A DNA stretch of 39,712 nucleotides from Acidimicrobiaceae bacterium (GCA_003136495.1 PLER01000098.1:186-39897); one strand, 5' to 3'. Positions 27,341 to 37,883 are shown, counted from the first letter of the stretch. Numbers and translations: made by a program. The notes: a model not told the origin generated them from the sequence alone.

Positions 27341-28257
27341 GCGGCTGCGCTCCCGCGCTGGAACTCCAGCAGCACCTCGAGCGCACCCTCTTTCTCCTCG
27401 GTAGTGCCCGAGGGGACGCCGGAGAACTCGGTCGCGCCCGCTTCGTCGAGCTCGTGTAACGCCGCGAGGACCTGCTCGCGCGAACCGATCACACTGGCGC
27501 CGGCCGGATCGCCGGTCCCTTCGCGCTCGAGCATCGCGGCGTAACTGGGCAGCGTCGCGTACATCGCGTAGTCGGCGTTGATGCGCGAGCGCGCACCCTC
27601 GACGTCGTCGGTCACCGCGATGGGTAACGAACAGACGACCCGCGGGTCACCTCGCCCGGCCTTCGCCGCCGCCTCGCGGATGCGCGGCACGATGTGATCT
27701 TTGACGGTCTTGACGCCGGTCATCCACAGCAACGTTCCGTCCGCCCAGGTGCCCGCCAGATCGAGCATTCTCGGTCCGAGCGCCGCGACCAACAGACTCG
27801 GCGCGTCGACCTCGCGCGGTCCGAGTGCACTGAAGGTGACCGCGGTGATGCGCTCGCCGTGCACGTCGGTCTTCTCCCCGCGGAGCATCGGCGCCAACGC
27901 TTCGAGGTACTCCGCCATGTAGGTCGCGGGTCGATCGAAGGAGATGCCCCACATACCCTCCACCGAGACCTGGTGCGAGAGCCCGATGCCCAACGAGAGA
28001 TGGCCCCCGATCGCGTCCTGGACGGTGCGGGCCTGAGCCGCCAACATCGTGGGATGCCTCGGATGGATCGGTACGACGGCCGTGCCGAGGTCGAGGTCGC
28101 GTAGTTCGTGCCCGACGAGGGCGAGCACGGTCAAGGTGTCGGGCCCGAAGATCTGTGACGACCAGAGGCTTCTAAAGCCCCGGTCGCGCAGCGACCTCGC
28201 GCGCTCGAGGGTGACGTCGAAGGATCCATTGACGTCGAGTCCCGTTGAAATTCGCAT
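27337..28257 (-). CDS. Luciferase-like F420-dependent oxidoreductase
   Basis: GFRSLWSSQIFGPDTLTVLALVGHELRDLDLGTAVVPIHPRHPTMLAAQARTVQDAIGGHLSLGIGLSH. Confidence 0.9.
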   Translation of the reverse strand: MRISTGLDVNGSFDVTLERARSLRDRGFRSLWSSQIFGPDTLTVLALVGHELRDLDLGTAVVPIHPRHPTMLAAQARTVQDAIGGHLSLGIGLSHQVSVEGMWGISFDRPATYMAEYLEALAPMLRGEKTDVHGERITAVTFSALGPREVDAPSLLVAALGPRMLDLAGTWADGTLLWMTGVKTVKDHIVPRIREAAAKAGRGDPRVVCSLPIAVTDDVEGARSRINADYAMYATLPSYAAMLEREGTGDPAGASVIGSREQVLAALHELDEAGATEFSGVPSGTTEEKEGALEVLLEFQRGSAAA

Positions 28258-28292
28258 TCGCCGCTCCTCATTAGACCACTAGCGTTTCGTTC

Positions 28293-29450
28293 GTGTCGAA
28301 CGAGCACCAACCTAACGGGTCTGCGCGCGTCGGCGTCGTGGGGGCCGGCCAGCTCGCGCGCATGATGGGCGAAGCGGCTCACGACGTCGGGGTACGCGTG
28401 ACGGTGCTGGCAACTTCGAGGGAGGACTCCGCCGTCGCCACCAGTGACGCGGTCCTCCTCGGTGAGGCGACCGACCCGGTCGCGCTGCGCCAACTCGCCA
28501 AGGACGTCGACGTGATTACCTTCGACCACGAACTCGTGGACCTCGGGGTGCTGGAACAACTCGAAGCCGAGGGCGTCGTGCTGCGTCCTTCGAGCGCGGC
28601 GTTACGCTTCGCGGTCGATAAGGCCTACCAACGAGCGACGTTCCTCGACGCGGGCCTCCCGGTGCCTCGATTCCTCGTCGTCTCCTCGAGCGCCGACGAG
28701 CGCCTCCGCGCCTTCCTCGACGAACTCGACGCGGCGCCCGTGGTCAAAGCGAGCCGCGGCGGCTACGACGGTCGCGGTGTCGCCTTTCCCGCGACGCGCG
28801 AGGAGGCGCTCTTCGACATCGGCCAGATGAGCGCCCGCGGCCCGGTCGTGGTCGAGGAGCGGCTCGACTTAGTCGGCGAAGTGGCGCAATTGGTCGTGCG
28901 CGCGGTCGACGGGACGCTGTCGTTCTACCCCGTCGTCACGAGCGTCCAGCGCGCGGGCATGTGCGCGGAGGTTCGCTTCCCGAGTGACCTCGACGAGGCG
29001 ACGCTGCGCGAGGCCCAGGGTCTCAGCGAGCGGGTCGCCGAGCTCGTGGCCGGTGTGGGCGTCTTAGCCATTGAGTACTTCGTCACCGAACGCGGACTCC
29101 TCGTCAACGAGGTCGCGCTGCGCCCGCACAACACCGGTCACTGGACGATCGAGGGGGTCCGCACCAGTCAGTTCGCCCAGCACCTGCGCGCCGTGAGTGG
29201 CCAGTCACTCGGTGACGTCACCCCGCTCAGTTCCTACGCCGTGATGGTCAACGTGGTCGGCGCCGACGAACCCGGTTCCCTCGACGCCGCCAAGGACGTA
29301 GCGGGCACCTTCGTGCACGACTACGGCAAGGCGTGGCGACCCGGTCGCAAGCTCGGCCACGTCACCGCCCTCGGTGAAGAGCCGACGGGCCCCCACGTGA
29401 GAGCATGGGAGGGTGCCCGCGCGTACGGCACCGTGACCCGGGAGGCGTAG
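28293..29450 (+). CDS. purK: N5-carboxyaminoimidazole ribonucleotide synthase
   Basis: [28 protein letters not shown]...[13 protein letters not shown]...[19 protein letters not shown] start. Confidence 0.95.
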   Translation: MSNEHQPNGSARVGVVGAGQLARMMGEAAHDVGVRVTVLATSREDSAVATSDAVLLGEATDPVALRQLAKDVDVITFDHELVDLGVLEQLEAEGVVLRPSSAALRFAVDKAYQRATFLDAGLPVPRFLVVSSSADERLRAFLDELDAAPVVKASRGGYDGRGVAFPATREEALFDIGQMSARGPVVVEERLDLVGEVAQLVVRAVDGTLSFYPVVTSVQRAGMCAEVRFPSDLDEATLREAQGLSERVAELVAGVGVLAIEYFVTERGLLVNEVALRPHNTGHWTIEGVRTSQFAQHLRAVSGQSLGDVTPLSSYAVMVNVVGADEPGSLDAAKDVAGTFVHDYGKAWRPGRKLGHVTALGEEPTGPHVRAWEGARAYGTVTREA

Positions 29451-29938
29451 TGCAACCAGTGGTGGGCGTCGTGATGGGCTCGTCCTCGGACGCAGAAGTG
29501 ATGAGCGGCGCATCGACGGTGCTCGAGCGCTTCCACGTCGACTTCGAGATCCACGTCGTCTCGGCGCACCGCACGCCCGCGGCGATGTTGGAGTACGGCA
29601 CGACCGCGCAGCAACGGGGCCTCAAGGTCCTCATCGCCGGCGCCGGCGGGGCGGCCCACCTGCCGGGCATGCTCGCGGCGGTCACGACCTTGCCGGTCAT
29701 CGGCGTGCCGGTCGCGCTCGCGCGCCTCGACGGTCTGGATTCGCTGCTCTCGATCGTCCAGATGCCCCGCGGCGTGCCCGTGGCGACGGTGGCGATAAAC
29801 GGCGCGGCGAACGCGGCACTCTTGGCGCTGCGCATTCTCGCGACCTCGAGTGAGTCATTGGCCGCGCAACTCGAGTCCTACCGACTCGAACTCGCCGCCG
29901 AGGCGAAGGCCCAGGACACAGATTTATCGAGAAATTAG
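29450..29938 (+). CDS. purE: N5-carboxyaminoimidazole ribonucleotide mutase
   Basis: [19 protein letters not shown]...[14 protein letters not shown]...[29 protein letters not shown] shares a G with the purK stop. Confidence 0.95.
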   Translation: MQPVVGVVMGSSSDAEVMSGASTVLERFHVDFEIHVVSAHRTPAAMLEYGTTAQQRGLKVLIAGAGGAAHLPGMLAAVTTLPVIGVPVALARLDGLDSLLSIVQMPRGVPVATVAINGAANAALLALRILATSSESLAAQLESYRLELAAEAKAQDTDLSRN

Positions 29939-30021
29939 AAAACTCTCGCCTCTTTCGCCCCCTCTCTGACGAGGGGTGCGTGGTTCGCTCTAGTCTGGTC
30001 CCGTAACAAAAGGAGGCCCCG

Positions 30022-30795
30022 GTGGGCATAATGAAGCGGGTTTCGACGATTTTCCAAGCCAAGGCGAACGACGTCTTGAACAAGGCGGAGGACCCCCGCC
30101 AAACCCTCGACCTCTCCTACGAGCAGCAGCTCGAGAACCTGACCAAGGTCAAGCGCGCGGTCGCCGACGTCGCCACCGCTAAGAAGCGCATCGAGATCCA
30201 GGCCGAACAGTTGAAGGCCCAGGGCGACAAACTCGCCGACCAAGCCAAGGCCGCCCTCGCCCAGGGCAACGAGCCCCTCGCGCGCGAGGCCCTCACCCGC
30301 CGCGAAGCCATCGCCAGCCAACTAAAGGACTTAGAGACCCAGCACGCCACGGTCGCCGACCAACAGGCGAAGCTCGAAGCCACCGCCACCAAACTCCAGA
30401 GTGAAGTGGAGGCATTCCGCACCAAGAAAGAGACCATCAAGGCCACGTACACCGCCGCCGAGGCCTCGGCGCACGTCAACGAAGCCGTCAGTGGGATCTC
30501 TACCTCGATGGGCGACGCCGGGGCCGCGATGCAACGCGCCCAGGACAAAGTGGCCGAGATGCAGGCCCGTAGCGGGGCGCTGGACGATCTGCTCGCCTCG
30601 GGCGCACTGACCGACCTGACCGGATCGACCGACGACATCCAGGCGCAGCTCGATAAGGCCTCGGCGACCTCGGACATCGACGCACAGATCGCCGCCTTGA
30701 AGGCCAGCGGTTCGACGACCGCGCTGCCCTCGGGCACGAGTGACGCAGCCCCAGCCACCCCCGCCGTCGAAACGTCGACTCCCGAAGGAAACTAG
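30022..30795 (+). CDS. pspA: PspA/IM30 (ESCRT-III-like) family protein
   Basis: MKRVSTIFQAKANDVLNKAEDPRQTLDLSYEQQLENLTKVKRAVADVATAKKRIE; long coiled coil; AAAAGGAGG upstream of GTG. Confidence 0.88.
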   Translation: MGIMKRVSTIFQAKANDVLNKAEDPRQTLDLSYEQQLENLTKVKRAVADVATAKKRIEIQAEQLKAQGDKLADQAKAALAQGNEPLAREALTRREAIASQLKDLETQHATVADQQAKLEATATKLQSEVEAFRTKKETIKATYTAAEASAHVNEAVSGISTSMGDAGAAMQRAQDKVAEMQARSGALDDLLASGALTDLTGSTDDIQAQLDKASATSDIDAQIAALKASGSTTALPSGTSDAAPATPAVETSTPEGN

Positions 30796-30797
30796 TC

Positions 30798-31706
30798 GTG
30801 GCGAAGTCCAAGATTGAAACCGACCACAAGTTAGACGTGCGCATGTTCATCACGGGCCTCGCGCTCGTGGCGCTCTACGCGATCATCGTCTCGGTACTGC
30901 TCAGCCTCGGCGTCTCCACGGTGCTCGTCATCGTCATCGCGGCCGCGCTGATCTTCTCCCAGTACTACTTCTCGGACAAGATCGCGATGTTCTCGATGCA
31001 CGCGAAAGAGGTCACGCCCCAGCAGGAGCCACGTCTCCACGAGATCGTCGATCGTCTCTGCCTCCTCGCCGATATGAAGAAACCCCGCGTCGGGGTCGCC
31101 GAGATGGACATGCCCAACGCCTTCGCCACGGGTCGCAACCCGAACCACGCGGTGATCTGTGCGACGCGCGGGCTGATGAACCGTCTCAACGACGAAGAGC
31201 TCGAAGCCGTGCTCGCCCACGAGCTCAGTCACGTCGCCCACCGCGACGTCGCCATCATGACCATCGCCTCGGGCGTCGGGATGCTGGCGGGGCTGGTCAG
31301 CCGGATGGCCCTGTTCGGGGCGATGTTCGGCGGAGGTGGTCGAGGGGGCAAAGGCGGCCAGAACATCGTCCTCCTGGAGATGGCGACCCTGCTGATCTCG
31401 ATCCTCATTTACATCGTCTCGTTCCTCTTGACGATGGCACTTTCGCGGTACCGCGAACTGGCGGCCGACCGTTCCGGGGCGATCTTGATCGGTAAGCCGA
31501 GCGTTCTAGCGAGCGCGTTGGTGCACATCACCGGGGACATTGGCAAGATCCCGCGCACCGACCTTCGAAAGACCGAGGGCATGAACGCCTTCTTCTTCGC
31601 CCCGGCGCTCTCGGGGAACTCCGCCGCCACGCTCTTCTCGACGCACCCCTCGTTGCAGAAGCGTCTCGACCAACTGAACAAGCTCGAAAAAGAACTCAAC
31701 GGCTAG
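30798..31706 (+). CDS. htpX: HtpX-like zinc metalloprotease
   Basis: HEXXH in VLAHELSHVAHRD; membrane segments; SRYRELAADRSGA. Confidence 0.93.
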   Translation: MAKSKIETDHKLDVRMFITGLALVALYAIIVSVLLSLGVSTVLVIVIAAALIFSQYYFSDKIAMFSMHAKEVTPQQEPRLHEIVDRLCLLADMKKPRVGVAEMDMPNAFATGRNPNHAVICATRGLMNRLNDEELEAVLAHELSHVAHRDVAIMTIASGVGMLAGLVSRMALFGAMFGGGGRGGKGGQNIVLLEMATLLISILIYIVSFLLTMALSRYRELAADRSGAILIGKPSVLASALVHITGDIGKIPRTDLRKTEGMNAFFFAPALSGNSAATLFSTHPSLQKRLDQLNKLEKELNG

Positions 31707-32281
31707 TGGGTCTGCGCGACGCGCTCTTCGGGCGCACCAAGCAGGTCGCCCCGAACCTCGACAACCTCTTCGCTCTGTCGACGGCCGCCCTCACGCTGCA
31801 GAGCGAACTCGACCTCGTGCCCTCGGGTGAGGCCGGGCTCTGCTTCAAGTCCGGCAGCGGCGAGAGCACAATCACGACCGACGACGACATCAAGGAGTTG
31901 CTCGACTTCGACGAGACGACCAACAAGGTCACCCTCACGACCGACGACCTCGGCTTCAAGTGGCTCGTCGTGAAGGACCCCGACTTCGAGGCGCTCGTCA
32001 CGCGCATCCACGCCGCCGACACCTCAATGGTCGAGCACCAACTAGGACCACGTTTGCTCTGCGCGGTGTTCGGCTTCGTGCCCAAGACCCCGCCCGGCGA
32101 GGGCTCGGTGCGACTGGTCTATCTGATGAAACAGGGCACGTTCTACCCCTTCGCCCCGACCGGTCCGACGCAGCGCAACAACGAACTCGAGATCCGCGTA
32201 CGTTCCTTCCTCGACACCGATCTGCCCATCGAGAAAGACCTCACGCGCTGGATGGCGCTGTGGAACGTGCCGGTCAACTGA
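31706..32281 (+). CDS. pspAB: PspA-associated protein PspAB
   Basis: MGLRDALFGRTKQVAPNLDNLFALSTAALTLQSELDLVPSGEAGLCFK; directly after htpX. Confidence 0.82.
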   Translation: MGLRDALFGRTKQVAPNLDNLFALSTAALTLQSELDLVPSGEAGLCFKSGSGESTITTDDDIKELLDFDETTNKVTLTTDDLGFKWLVVKDPDFEALVTRIHAADTSMVEHQLGPRLLCAVFGFVPKTPPGEGSVRLVYLMKQGTFYPFAPTGPTQRNNELEIRVRSFLDTDLPIEKDLTRWMALWNVPVN

Positions 32282-32332
32282 GGTCCACGAGAGCGTTTCG
32301 ACGTGTAGGTTGCTGCAGAGGACGGTTTCACC

Positions 32333-32641
32333 ATGGAGGCCACGATGCCCGAGATCGAAGCAACGCTGAACCCGGAACTACGCGACGACATCAGCGACGA
32401 TGAGTTGACCGCGCTCGCGCTCGCCGCGGACCCGGACGCGCCACTCGACGCCAACGCGCTCCCGTGGTACTTCGGCTACGGCTTCGCGGTCAATCCACTG
32501 CCCGACTGGTACATGCCCCGACCCATGGCGGCGCGGCGCGGGCGCCTCACGACCGTCGTCGTCGGGTCGATCGTCGTCGGCATGGTCGTCATCTGCGCGT
32601 TCGGACTCTGCATCACCTCAGGGTTCCTCCAACTCGCCTAG
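32333..32641 (+). CDS. Small single-pass membrane protein, unknown
   Basis: NALPWYFGYGFAVNPLPDWYMPRPMAARRGRLTTVVVGSIVVGMVVICAFGLCI. Confidence 0.5.
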   Translation: MEATMPEIEATLNPELRDDISDDELTALALAADPDAPLDANALPWYFGYGFAVNPLPDWYMPRPMAARRGRLTTVVVGSIVVGMVVICAFGLCITSGFLQLA

Positions 32642-32651
32642 TCGGAACGGC

Positions 32652-33581
32652 TTAGTGGCTGCAACCTTGTTCGAGCGCGTTGCGCGACGCGGCGGCTTCG
32701 CCTCGCGGTAGGTCGCTCACGACGAGGTCGCGCAGTGCGCACGAGTCATCGGAGAGCATCACGTGACGAGTGCCCACCACGACGTTGAGCACGCCCGGGC
32801 ACTCCTGGGCGGTCGCCGTCCAGGACGTCGCCGATCCACCGCTCTGCAGCGAGGTCGTCGTGTGAACGACGAAGAGCGCCGCGCCCTCGGCGCAGAGACC
32901 GCCGCCCGCGGTGGAGAGCAGCGCGACGACGTGGCTGAGGCGCCTCGCCTGGGCGCCGCTGAGAGTCACCGTGACCGGTCCGCTCGGCCCCGTGGCCAAG
33001 GACAGGTGGTCGTAGGCCGTGAGAGTGACGGGGCTCGTCGTGGGCATGACGACCGTCGTGACCGGTAGCCAGACGGACTGCGCGTCAACTCGTAGGTCAA
33101 CGACGCCCCCCGTCGTCGGCCCCACGGAGTAGTCCAACTGCTCGAAGGACACGTGGCGATTGGCGAAGGGCAGGAGGTACGCGTACCCCGTTACCGACAC
33201 CTCGCCGGTACCCGTCGTGGCGTCAGGGCCACTCAGCGTCGCACCGAAGGGAAGGTTGGCCCGGAGGAACGCGGCCAGGTTGAAGGGGCTCTTCACGCTG
33301 AACGTCTCGTGAAGGTCGATCAGGTCGGTGGCGTCGTCGCGCCCTACGGCGTCCCCGATCGACGTCGCGCGCGGGGCCCGACGGGCATCCGCCGGAATCG
33401 TCGCATCATCGAGGAGTGCGCGCGCGAAGGCGGTAGCGCTCGTTGCCTGGATGAGGTTCGAAGCGGGCTTCATCGGTCCCGACGATGCGGAGCCCGGGCT
33501 CGTGAGCAGACCCGAGCTGACGAGCGAGGTCAAAAGGATCGGCGCAAGGAGCACGACGGGGTTACGAGCGATCTGGCGCAT
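32652..33581 (-). CDS. Exported protein of unknown function
   Basis: Signal-like N-terminus NPVVLLAPILLTSLVSSGLLTSPGSAS; no recognised domain. Confidence 0.55.
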   Translation of the reverse strand: MRQIARNPVVLLAPILLTSLVSSGLLTSPGSASSGPMKPASNLIQATSATAFARALLDDATIPADARRAPRATSIGDAVGRDDATDLIDLHETFSVKSPFNLAAFLRANLPFGATLSGPDATTGTGEVSVTGYAYLLPFANRHVSFEQLDYSVGPTTGGVVDLRVDAQSVWLPVTTVVMPTTSPVTLTAYDHLSLATGPSGPVTVTLSGAQARRLSHVVALLSTAGGGLCAEGAALFVVHTTTSLQSGGSATSWTATAQECPGVLNVVVGTRHVMLSDDSCALRDLVVSDLPRGEAAASRNALEQGCSH

Positions 33582-33698
33582 GGGGTGTTCCGACTCTCAA
33601 CTCACGTAGGACGACAATCGCCCTACTCCGTCTCTCTGTCGGTTGGGTGGCCCAAATTACACGGTCGAATCGCCATCGCGGCGACGAACGATCTGGCC

Positions 33699-35087
33699 TT
33701 AGGGGTGCGTCATCTCATCGGGAATCACGGCGGCGTCGAACTCCTCGCCCGTCAAAAAGCCCAATGCGATGGCGGCTTCACGCAAGGTGCCGCGCTCCTT
33801 GTGCGCCTTCTTCGCGACTTGGGCCGCCTTGTCGTACCCGATGATGGGGTTGAGGGCCGTCACCAGCATCAAGGAGTTGTTCAAGTGGTTCTGGATCTGT
33901 TCGTAGTCGGGCTCGAGTCCCTCGACGCAGAACTCGCGGAAGCGGTCGCACGCGTCGGTTAAGAGGTCGATGGAGTTGCAGACGTTGTAGATGATGACGG
34001 GCTTGCAGACGTTGAGTTCGAGGTTGCCCCTCGCGCCGGCGATCGACACGGCGGTGTCGTTGCCGTAGACCTGCACGCACACCATTATCATCGCTTCACT
34101 TTGGGTCGGATTGACCTTGCCGGGCATGATCGAACTGCCTGGTTCGTTCTCGGGCAAGCGCAACTCCCCGAGACCGGAGCGCGGACCCGAGCCCAACCAC
34201 CGCAGGTCGTCGGCGATCTTGGTGAGACTCGCCGCCAGCGTCTTGATGGCCCCGTGGGCGAAGACCAGCGCGTCGTGCGCGGCGAGTGCCGCGAAGTAGT
34301 TCGGTGCCGTCACGAAGGGCCGGTCCGTGAGGGCAGCGATCGCGGCCGCGACGCGTACCCCGAACTCGGGATGGGTGTTGAGTCCCGTACCGACGGCGGT
34401 TCCCCCGGCGGCGAGTTCGTAGAGACCACCGAGGGTGAGATCGAGGCGAGCCAGGTCCGCGTCGAGTTGTGCGACGTAGCCCGAGAACTCTTGTCCGAGC
34501 GTTAAGGGAACGGCGTCCATCAAGTGCGTGCGGCCGATTTTGGTGACGTCGCGGTACTCGAGCGCCTTCGCGTTCAACGCGTCGCGAAGGCGCGACACCG
34601 CGGGCATCAGTCGTTCGGTGATTTCCATGACCGCCGCGATGTGCATCGCCGTGGGGAACGTGTCGTTCGAGGACTGGGACATGTTGACGTCGTCGTTCGG
34701 GTGAATTGGGTTCTTCGAGCCCATCTCCCCACCCGCCAGTTCAATCGCGCGGTTCGAGATCACTTCGTTCACGTTCATGTTCGTCTGGGTGCCGGAGCCC
34801 GTCTGCCAAATTCGCAACGGGAACTCGCCCGCCAAGGTCCCGTCGATGACCTCCCCGGCCGCGCGCTCGATCAGCGCCGCCTTTTCGTCGCTGAGTTTTC
34901 CTAACTCGTTGTTCACCTGGGCCGAGGCGTACTTCAAGACGCCAAAGGCGCGGATGACCGCGGGCGGCATCGTCTCGTGACTAATGGCGAAGTGATGGAG
35001 ACTTCGTTCGGTCTGGGCGCCCCAGTAGTGTTCAGCCGGCACCTCAATAGAGCCCATGGTGTCCGACTCGACACGGGTAGTGGTCAT
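33699..35087 (-). CDS. fumC: Class II fumarate hydratase
   Basis: [46 protein letters not shown]. Confidence 0.96.
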   Translation of the reverse strand: MTTTRVESDTMGSIEVPAEHYWGAQTERSLHHFAISHETMPPAVIRAFGVLKYASAQVNNELGKLSDEKAALIERAAGEVIDGTLAGEFPLRIWQTGSGTQTNMNVNEVISNRAIELAGGEMGSKNPIHPNDDVNMSQSSNDTFPTAMHIAAVMEITERLMPAVSRLRDALNAKALEYRDVTKIGRTHLMDAVPLTLGQEFSGYVAQLDADLARLDLTLGGLYELAAGGTAVGTGLNTHPEFGVRVAAAIAALTDRPFVTAPNYFAALAAHDALVFAHGAIKTLAASLTKIADDLRWLGSGPRSGLGELRLPENEPGSSIMPGKVNPTQSEAMIMVCVQVYGNDTAVSIAGARGNLELNVCKPVIIYNVCNSIDLLTDACDRFREFCVEGLEPDYEQIQNHLNNSLMLVTALNPIIGYDKAAQVAKKAHKERGTLREAAIALGFLTGEEFDAAVIPDEMTHP

Positions 35088-35095
35088 CTCACGTC

Positions 35096-36241
35096 CTAGT
35101 TCTTCTTCGTCGATTTCTTGGTCGTTGACTGCTTGGTCGTTGATTTTTTTATCACTTTTGCGACTTTTTTTACAGCAGGTCGCTTCGCCGATTTCGGTGT
35201 CGGCGGCGACTTCTTCGCGGTGTTCTTCGCCACTTTCTTCCCGGCCTTCTTCGGTGCCGCAGCCTTCTTCGTCGCGGCCGTTTCCTTGGACGGCTTCGGC
35301 TTGGATGGTACCGAGCGCGTCGCACTCAGGCGAGGAGCGCTCGAGAGCCTCGGCGATCCGCCGTCGTAGAGCTTGACGCCGGCGGCGACGACTTTCTTCG
35401 CGGCCGCGACGTCCTCGACGCGGGGCCCTTCCCCATCACCGGGGACCTCGAGCAACAGCGGTAGGTCGCGAATCTGCGGATGACCCACGAGCGGCGCCAG
35501 TCCCTTCGCACCAATGGTGCCTTCACCGATGTTGGCGTGTCGATCTCGGTTTCCGCCGAGTTCGATCTTCGAGTCGTTGAAGTGCAGACAGCCGAGTCGT
35601 GACATGCCGATCGTTCGCTCAACCTCCTTCACTACGTTCTGCGCGCCGGCGACGGTGGAGTAGTCAACACCACTGGCCCAGAGGTGTTGCGTGTCGATGC
35701 ACAGCCCTAGTCGGTCGTCGCCGTTGCACGCGTCGATTAAGAACTCGATCTCTTCGAAGGACCGTCCCACGGTGCCGCCACTGCCCGCCGCGTTCTCAAT
35801 GAGAATGGGACAGTCGACGACACCCGAAGGGGCGGCGTCAGCTCGGTCGAGCGCGCGCTCGAGGCCGTCGGCGATCTGGCGCACGACGTCGTCGAATCCA
35901 GCCCCCTTGTGCGAGCCGACGTGAAGGACCAGTCCCGACGCGCCCATACCTCGCGCCACCGAAAGATTATGAGTGAGGCACTCGACGGACTTCTCGTAGA
36001 GCTCGAGTTCGGCCGAAGCGAGGTTGATCAGATAGGTGGCGTGACAGAACGTGTCGGTGATGGTGGGGTGTTTGGCCTGCGCCTCGCGAAACGTGGCGAG
36101 GACTTCGGGCGCGTACTGCGACGGCTTCCACATGCGCGGGCTTTGGGTGAAGATCTGGATCGAGGTCGCCCCGATTTCGACGCCGAATTCGAGGGAAGGA
36201 ACCAGCTGGCCACCGCCGCGGACGTGGGCACCAACGTTCAT
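35096..36241 (-). CDS. nfo: Deoxyribonuclease IV (endonuclease IV) with Lys/Ala/Thr-rich C-terminal tail
   Basis: [39 protein letters not shown]...[14 protein letters not shown]...[24 protein letters not shown]; tail ...[20 protein letters not shown]...[14 protein letters not shown]. Start at ATG 36241, not the longer ORF. Confidence 0.92.
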   Translation of the reverse strand: MNVGAHVRGGGQLVPSLEFGVEIGATSIQIFTQSPRMWKPSQYAPEVLATFREAQAKHPTITDTFCHATYLINLASAELELYEKSVECLTHNLSVARGMGASGLVLHVGSHKGAGFDDVVRQIADGLERALDRADAAPSGVVDCPILIENAAGSGGTVGRSFEEIEFLIDACNGDDRLGLCIDTQHLWASGVDYSTVAGAQNVVKEVERTIGMSRLGCLHFNDSKIELGGNRDRHANIGEGTIGAKGLAPLVGHPQIRDLPLLLEVPGDGEGPRVEDVAAAKKVVAAGVKLYDGGSPRLSSAPRLSATRSVPSKPKPSKETAATKKAAAPKKAGKKVAKNTAKKSPPTPKSAKRPAVKKVAKVIKKSTTKQSTTKKSTKKN

Positions 36242-36254
36242 TACAGTAAAACTA
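36242..36254. promoter_or_regulatory. Interlocked divergent -10 elements for nfo and the PPOX gene
   Basis: Between nfo ATG (36241) and an in-frame GTG (36255): + strand TACAGT (36242-36247); - strand TAGTTT (36249-36254). Confidence 0.45.
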
Positions 36255-36689
36255 GTGGGCTTCGACGGCCCGACCGACAGGAGCCCCGTGGCCGATACCT
36301 TCACCCCCGCCTCGCGCGCGCTGTTCGAGAAGAAGGTCCTCGCGCACATCGCGAGCCTCGATCCGGACGGTTCGCCCAACGTCAGCCCGGTCTGGGTGGA
36401 GCTCGACGGTGAGGACATCGTCATCAACACCGCGCTCGGCCGAGCGAAGGCGCGAAACTTAGCGAACGACTCGCGCGTCGCGGTCTCTTTGACCGATCCC
36501 GACAATCCCACCGACACCATCAGCGTGCGCGGCACCGTGGTGGGGTTCACCACCGAGGGAGCGGACGATGTGATCGACCGCCTGTCGAAGAAGTACACCG
36601 GCATCGATCCCTACCCGTATCGACGCGAGGGCGAAGTACGCGTCACGGTCACGATCCGACCCGACCGGATCTCGCGACAACTCAGCTAG
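36255..36689 (+). CDS. PPOX-class (F420-dependent split-barrel) oxidoreductase
   Basis: ALFEKKVLAHIASLDPDGSPNVSPVWVELDGEDIVINTALGRAKARNLANDSRVAVSLTDPDNP; start either GTG 36255 (leaderless) or GTG 36288. Confidence 0.88.
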   Translation: MGFDGPTDRSPVADTFTPASRALFEKKVLAHIASLDPDGSPNVSPVWVELDGEDIVINTALGRAKARNLANDSRVAVSLTDPDNPTDTISVRGTVVGFTTEGADDVIDRLSKKYTGIDPYPYRREGEVRVTVTIRPDRISRQLS

Positions 36690-36690
36690 G

Positions 36691-37173
36691 TCAGGCGAAG
36701 TAGGAGAGCTCACCCCACGCGCGGGACTCACTTCGAACGAGGTCCAACGTGTGTGCCCGACGCACGAGTTGTCCCTCACGGTAGCGCCAGAGGTCGATCG
36801 GAAGCTGCGGCGCGGGTCGGTTGTACGCGCCGCGCAGGGTCGCTACGTCATTGGCGAAGTTGACTTCGTCATCGGTGAGGAGCGCCTCAAGCACGTCGGC
36901 GTGTTGATCGACCAGCGAAGCGGCCTCGACGACCACGCGGGACAGTGACACCAGCGCGGCGAGCGTCTTGACGTCACGCGCGGCCAACTGGGCGGGATAG
37001 TCGTCGCCGACGACGAGCCACACCCCGATGTCGCTCACGAGTGCCTCACGCCAGGACGCGACCGCGAGCACGGTGTCGGCGTCGGCGCAACGCACCACCA
37101 CGTCCGTCGAACCGGCGAGGACCGCGACCTCCGCGGCGTGACCGCGACCGGCGACGACGCGCAGCAACTCCAT
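36691..37173 (-). CDS. Hypothetical protein
   Basis: MELLRVVAGRGHAAEVAVLAGSTDVVVRCADADTVLAVASWREALV; tightly packed with its neighbours. Confidence 0.55.
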   Translation of the reverse strand: MELLRVVAGRGHAAEVAVLAGSTDVVVRCADADTVLAVASWREALVSDIGVWLVVGDDYPAQLAARDVKTLAALVSLSRVVVEAASLVDQHADVLEALLTDDEVNFANDVATLRGAYNRPAPQLPIDLWRYREGQLVRRAHTLDLVRSESRAWGELSYFA

Positions 37174-37175
37174 GA

Positions 37176-37475
37176 CTAGGGCTGGAGGTCCTCTTTGGGT
37201 AAGCGCTCGATGTTCACGTCGCGAAACGTGAGGATGCGCACCGACGGCACGAAGCGCGCGGCGCGGTACATGTCCCAGACCCAGGCGTCGTGGAGCGTTA
37301 CCTCGAGCAACGTTGGGGTGGCGTTTGATTTCACCTCGACGGCGACGTCGTTGGCCAGATAGAAACGGCGATCGGTCTCCACGGCGAAGTCGAACATCCC
37401 GACGACCGCCTTGTACTCCTGGACGAGCGCGAGTTCTAAGGTCGACTCGTAGTCGTCGAGCTCTTCTTCACCCAC
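37176..37475 (-). CDS. DUF2469-family protein
   Basis: YESTLELALVQEYKAVVGMFDFAVETDRRFYLAND...DAWVWDMYRAARFVPSVRILTFRDVNIERL. Confidence 0.82.
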   Translation of the reverse strand: MGEEELDDYESTLELALVQEYKAVVGMFDFAVETDRRFYLANDVAVEVKSNATPTLLEVTLHDAWVWDMYRAARFVPSVRILTFRDVNIERLPKEDLQP

Positions 37476-37481
37476 CAGCGA

Positions 37482-37838
37482 CTACGCGCGCTCGGTGACG
37501 CGAAGTTCCTTGATTTTCGCCGCCTTGCCGCGAAGGTCGCGTAAGTAGTACAGCTTGGCGCGACGCACGTCGCCGTAGGAGTCGACCTCGATCTTGGCGA
37601 TCGTGGGGGTGTGCACCGGAAACGTACGCTCGACGCCCACGCCGAAACTGATCTTGCGCACGGTGAAGGTCTCCTGTACGCCCGAGCCTTGACGACGAAT
37701 CACGACGCCCTGGAAGACCTGGATGCGCTGGCGGGTGCCCTCGACCACGCGCACGTGGACCTTGACGGTGTCGCCGGGACGAAACGAGGGAATGTCGTCG
37801 CGGAGCGAATCGCGGTCGACTAAGTCAGTGGGGTTCAT
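37482..37838 (-). CDS. rplS: 50S ribosomal protein L19
   Basis: [63 protein letters not shown]. Confidence 0.98.
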   Translation of the reverse strand: MNPTDLVDRDSLRDDIPSFRPGDTVKVHVRVVEGTRQRIQVFQGVVIRRQGSGVQETFTVRKISFGVGVERTFPVHTPTIAKIEVDSYGDVRRAKLYYLRDLRGKAAKIKELRVTERA

Positions 37839-37883
37839 GAGAGCGGTCCCTTTCGGATCACAGGCTGTATGAGTTTAGCCGGT

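Noticed and set aside
29959-29976. CCCCTC-TCTGAC-GAGGGG hairpin between purE and pspA as a terminator
   Set aside because: Stem of only 6 bp with no following T-tract; insufficient to call.
36242-36604. N-terminal 121-residue extension of the nfo ORF (to 36604)
   Set aside because: It overlaps the PPOX coding sequence antisense; the Nfo family start [11 protein letters not shown] is at 36241.
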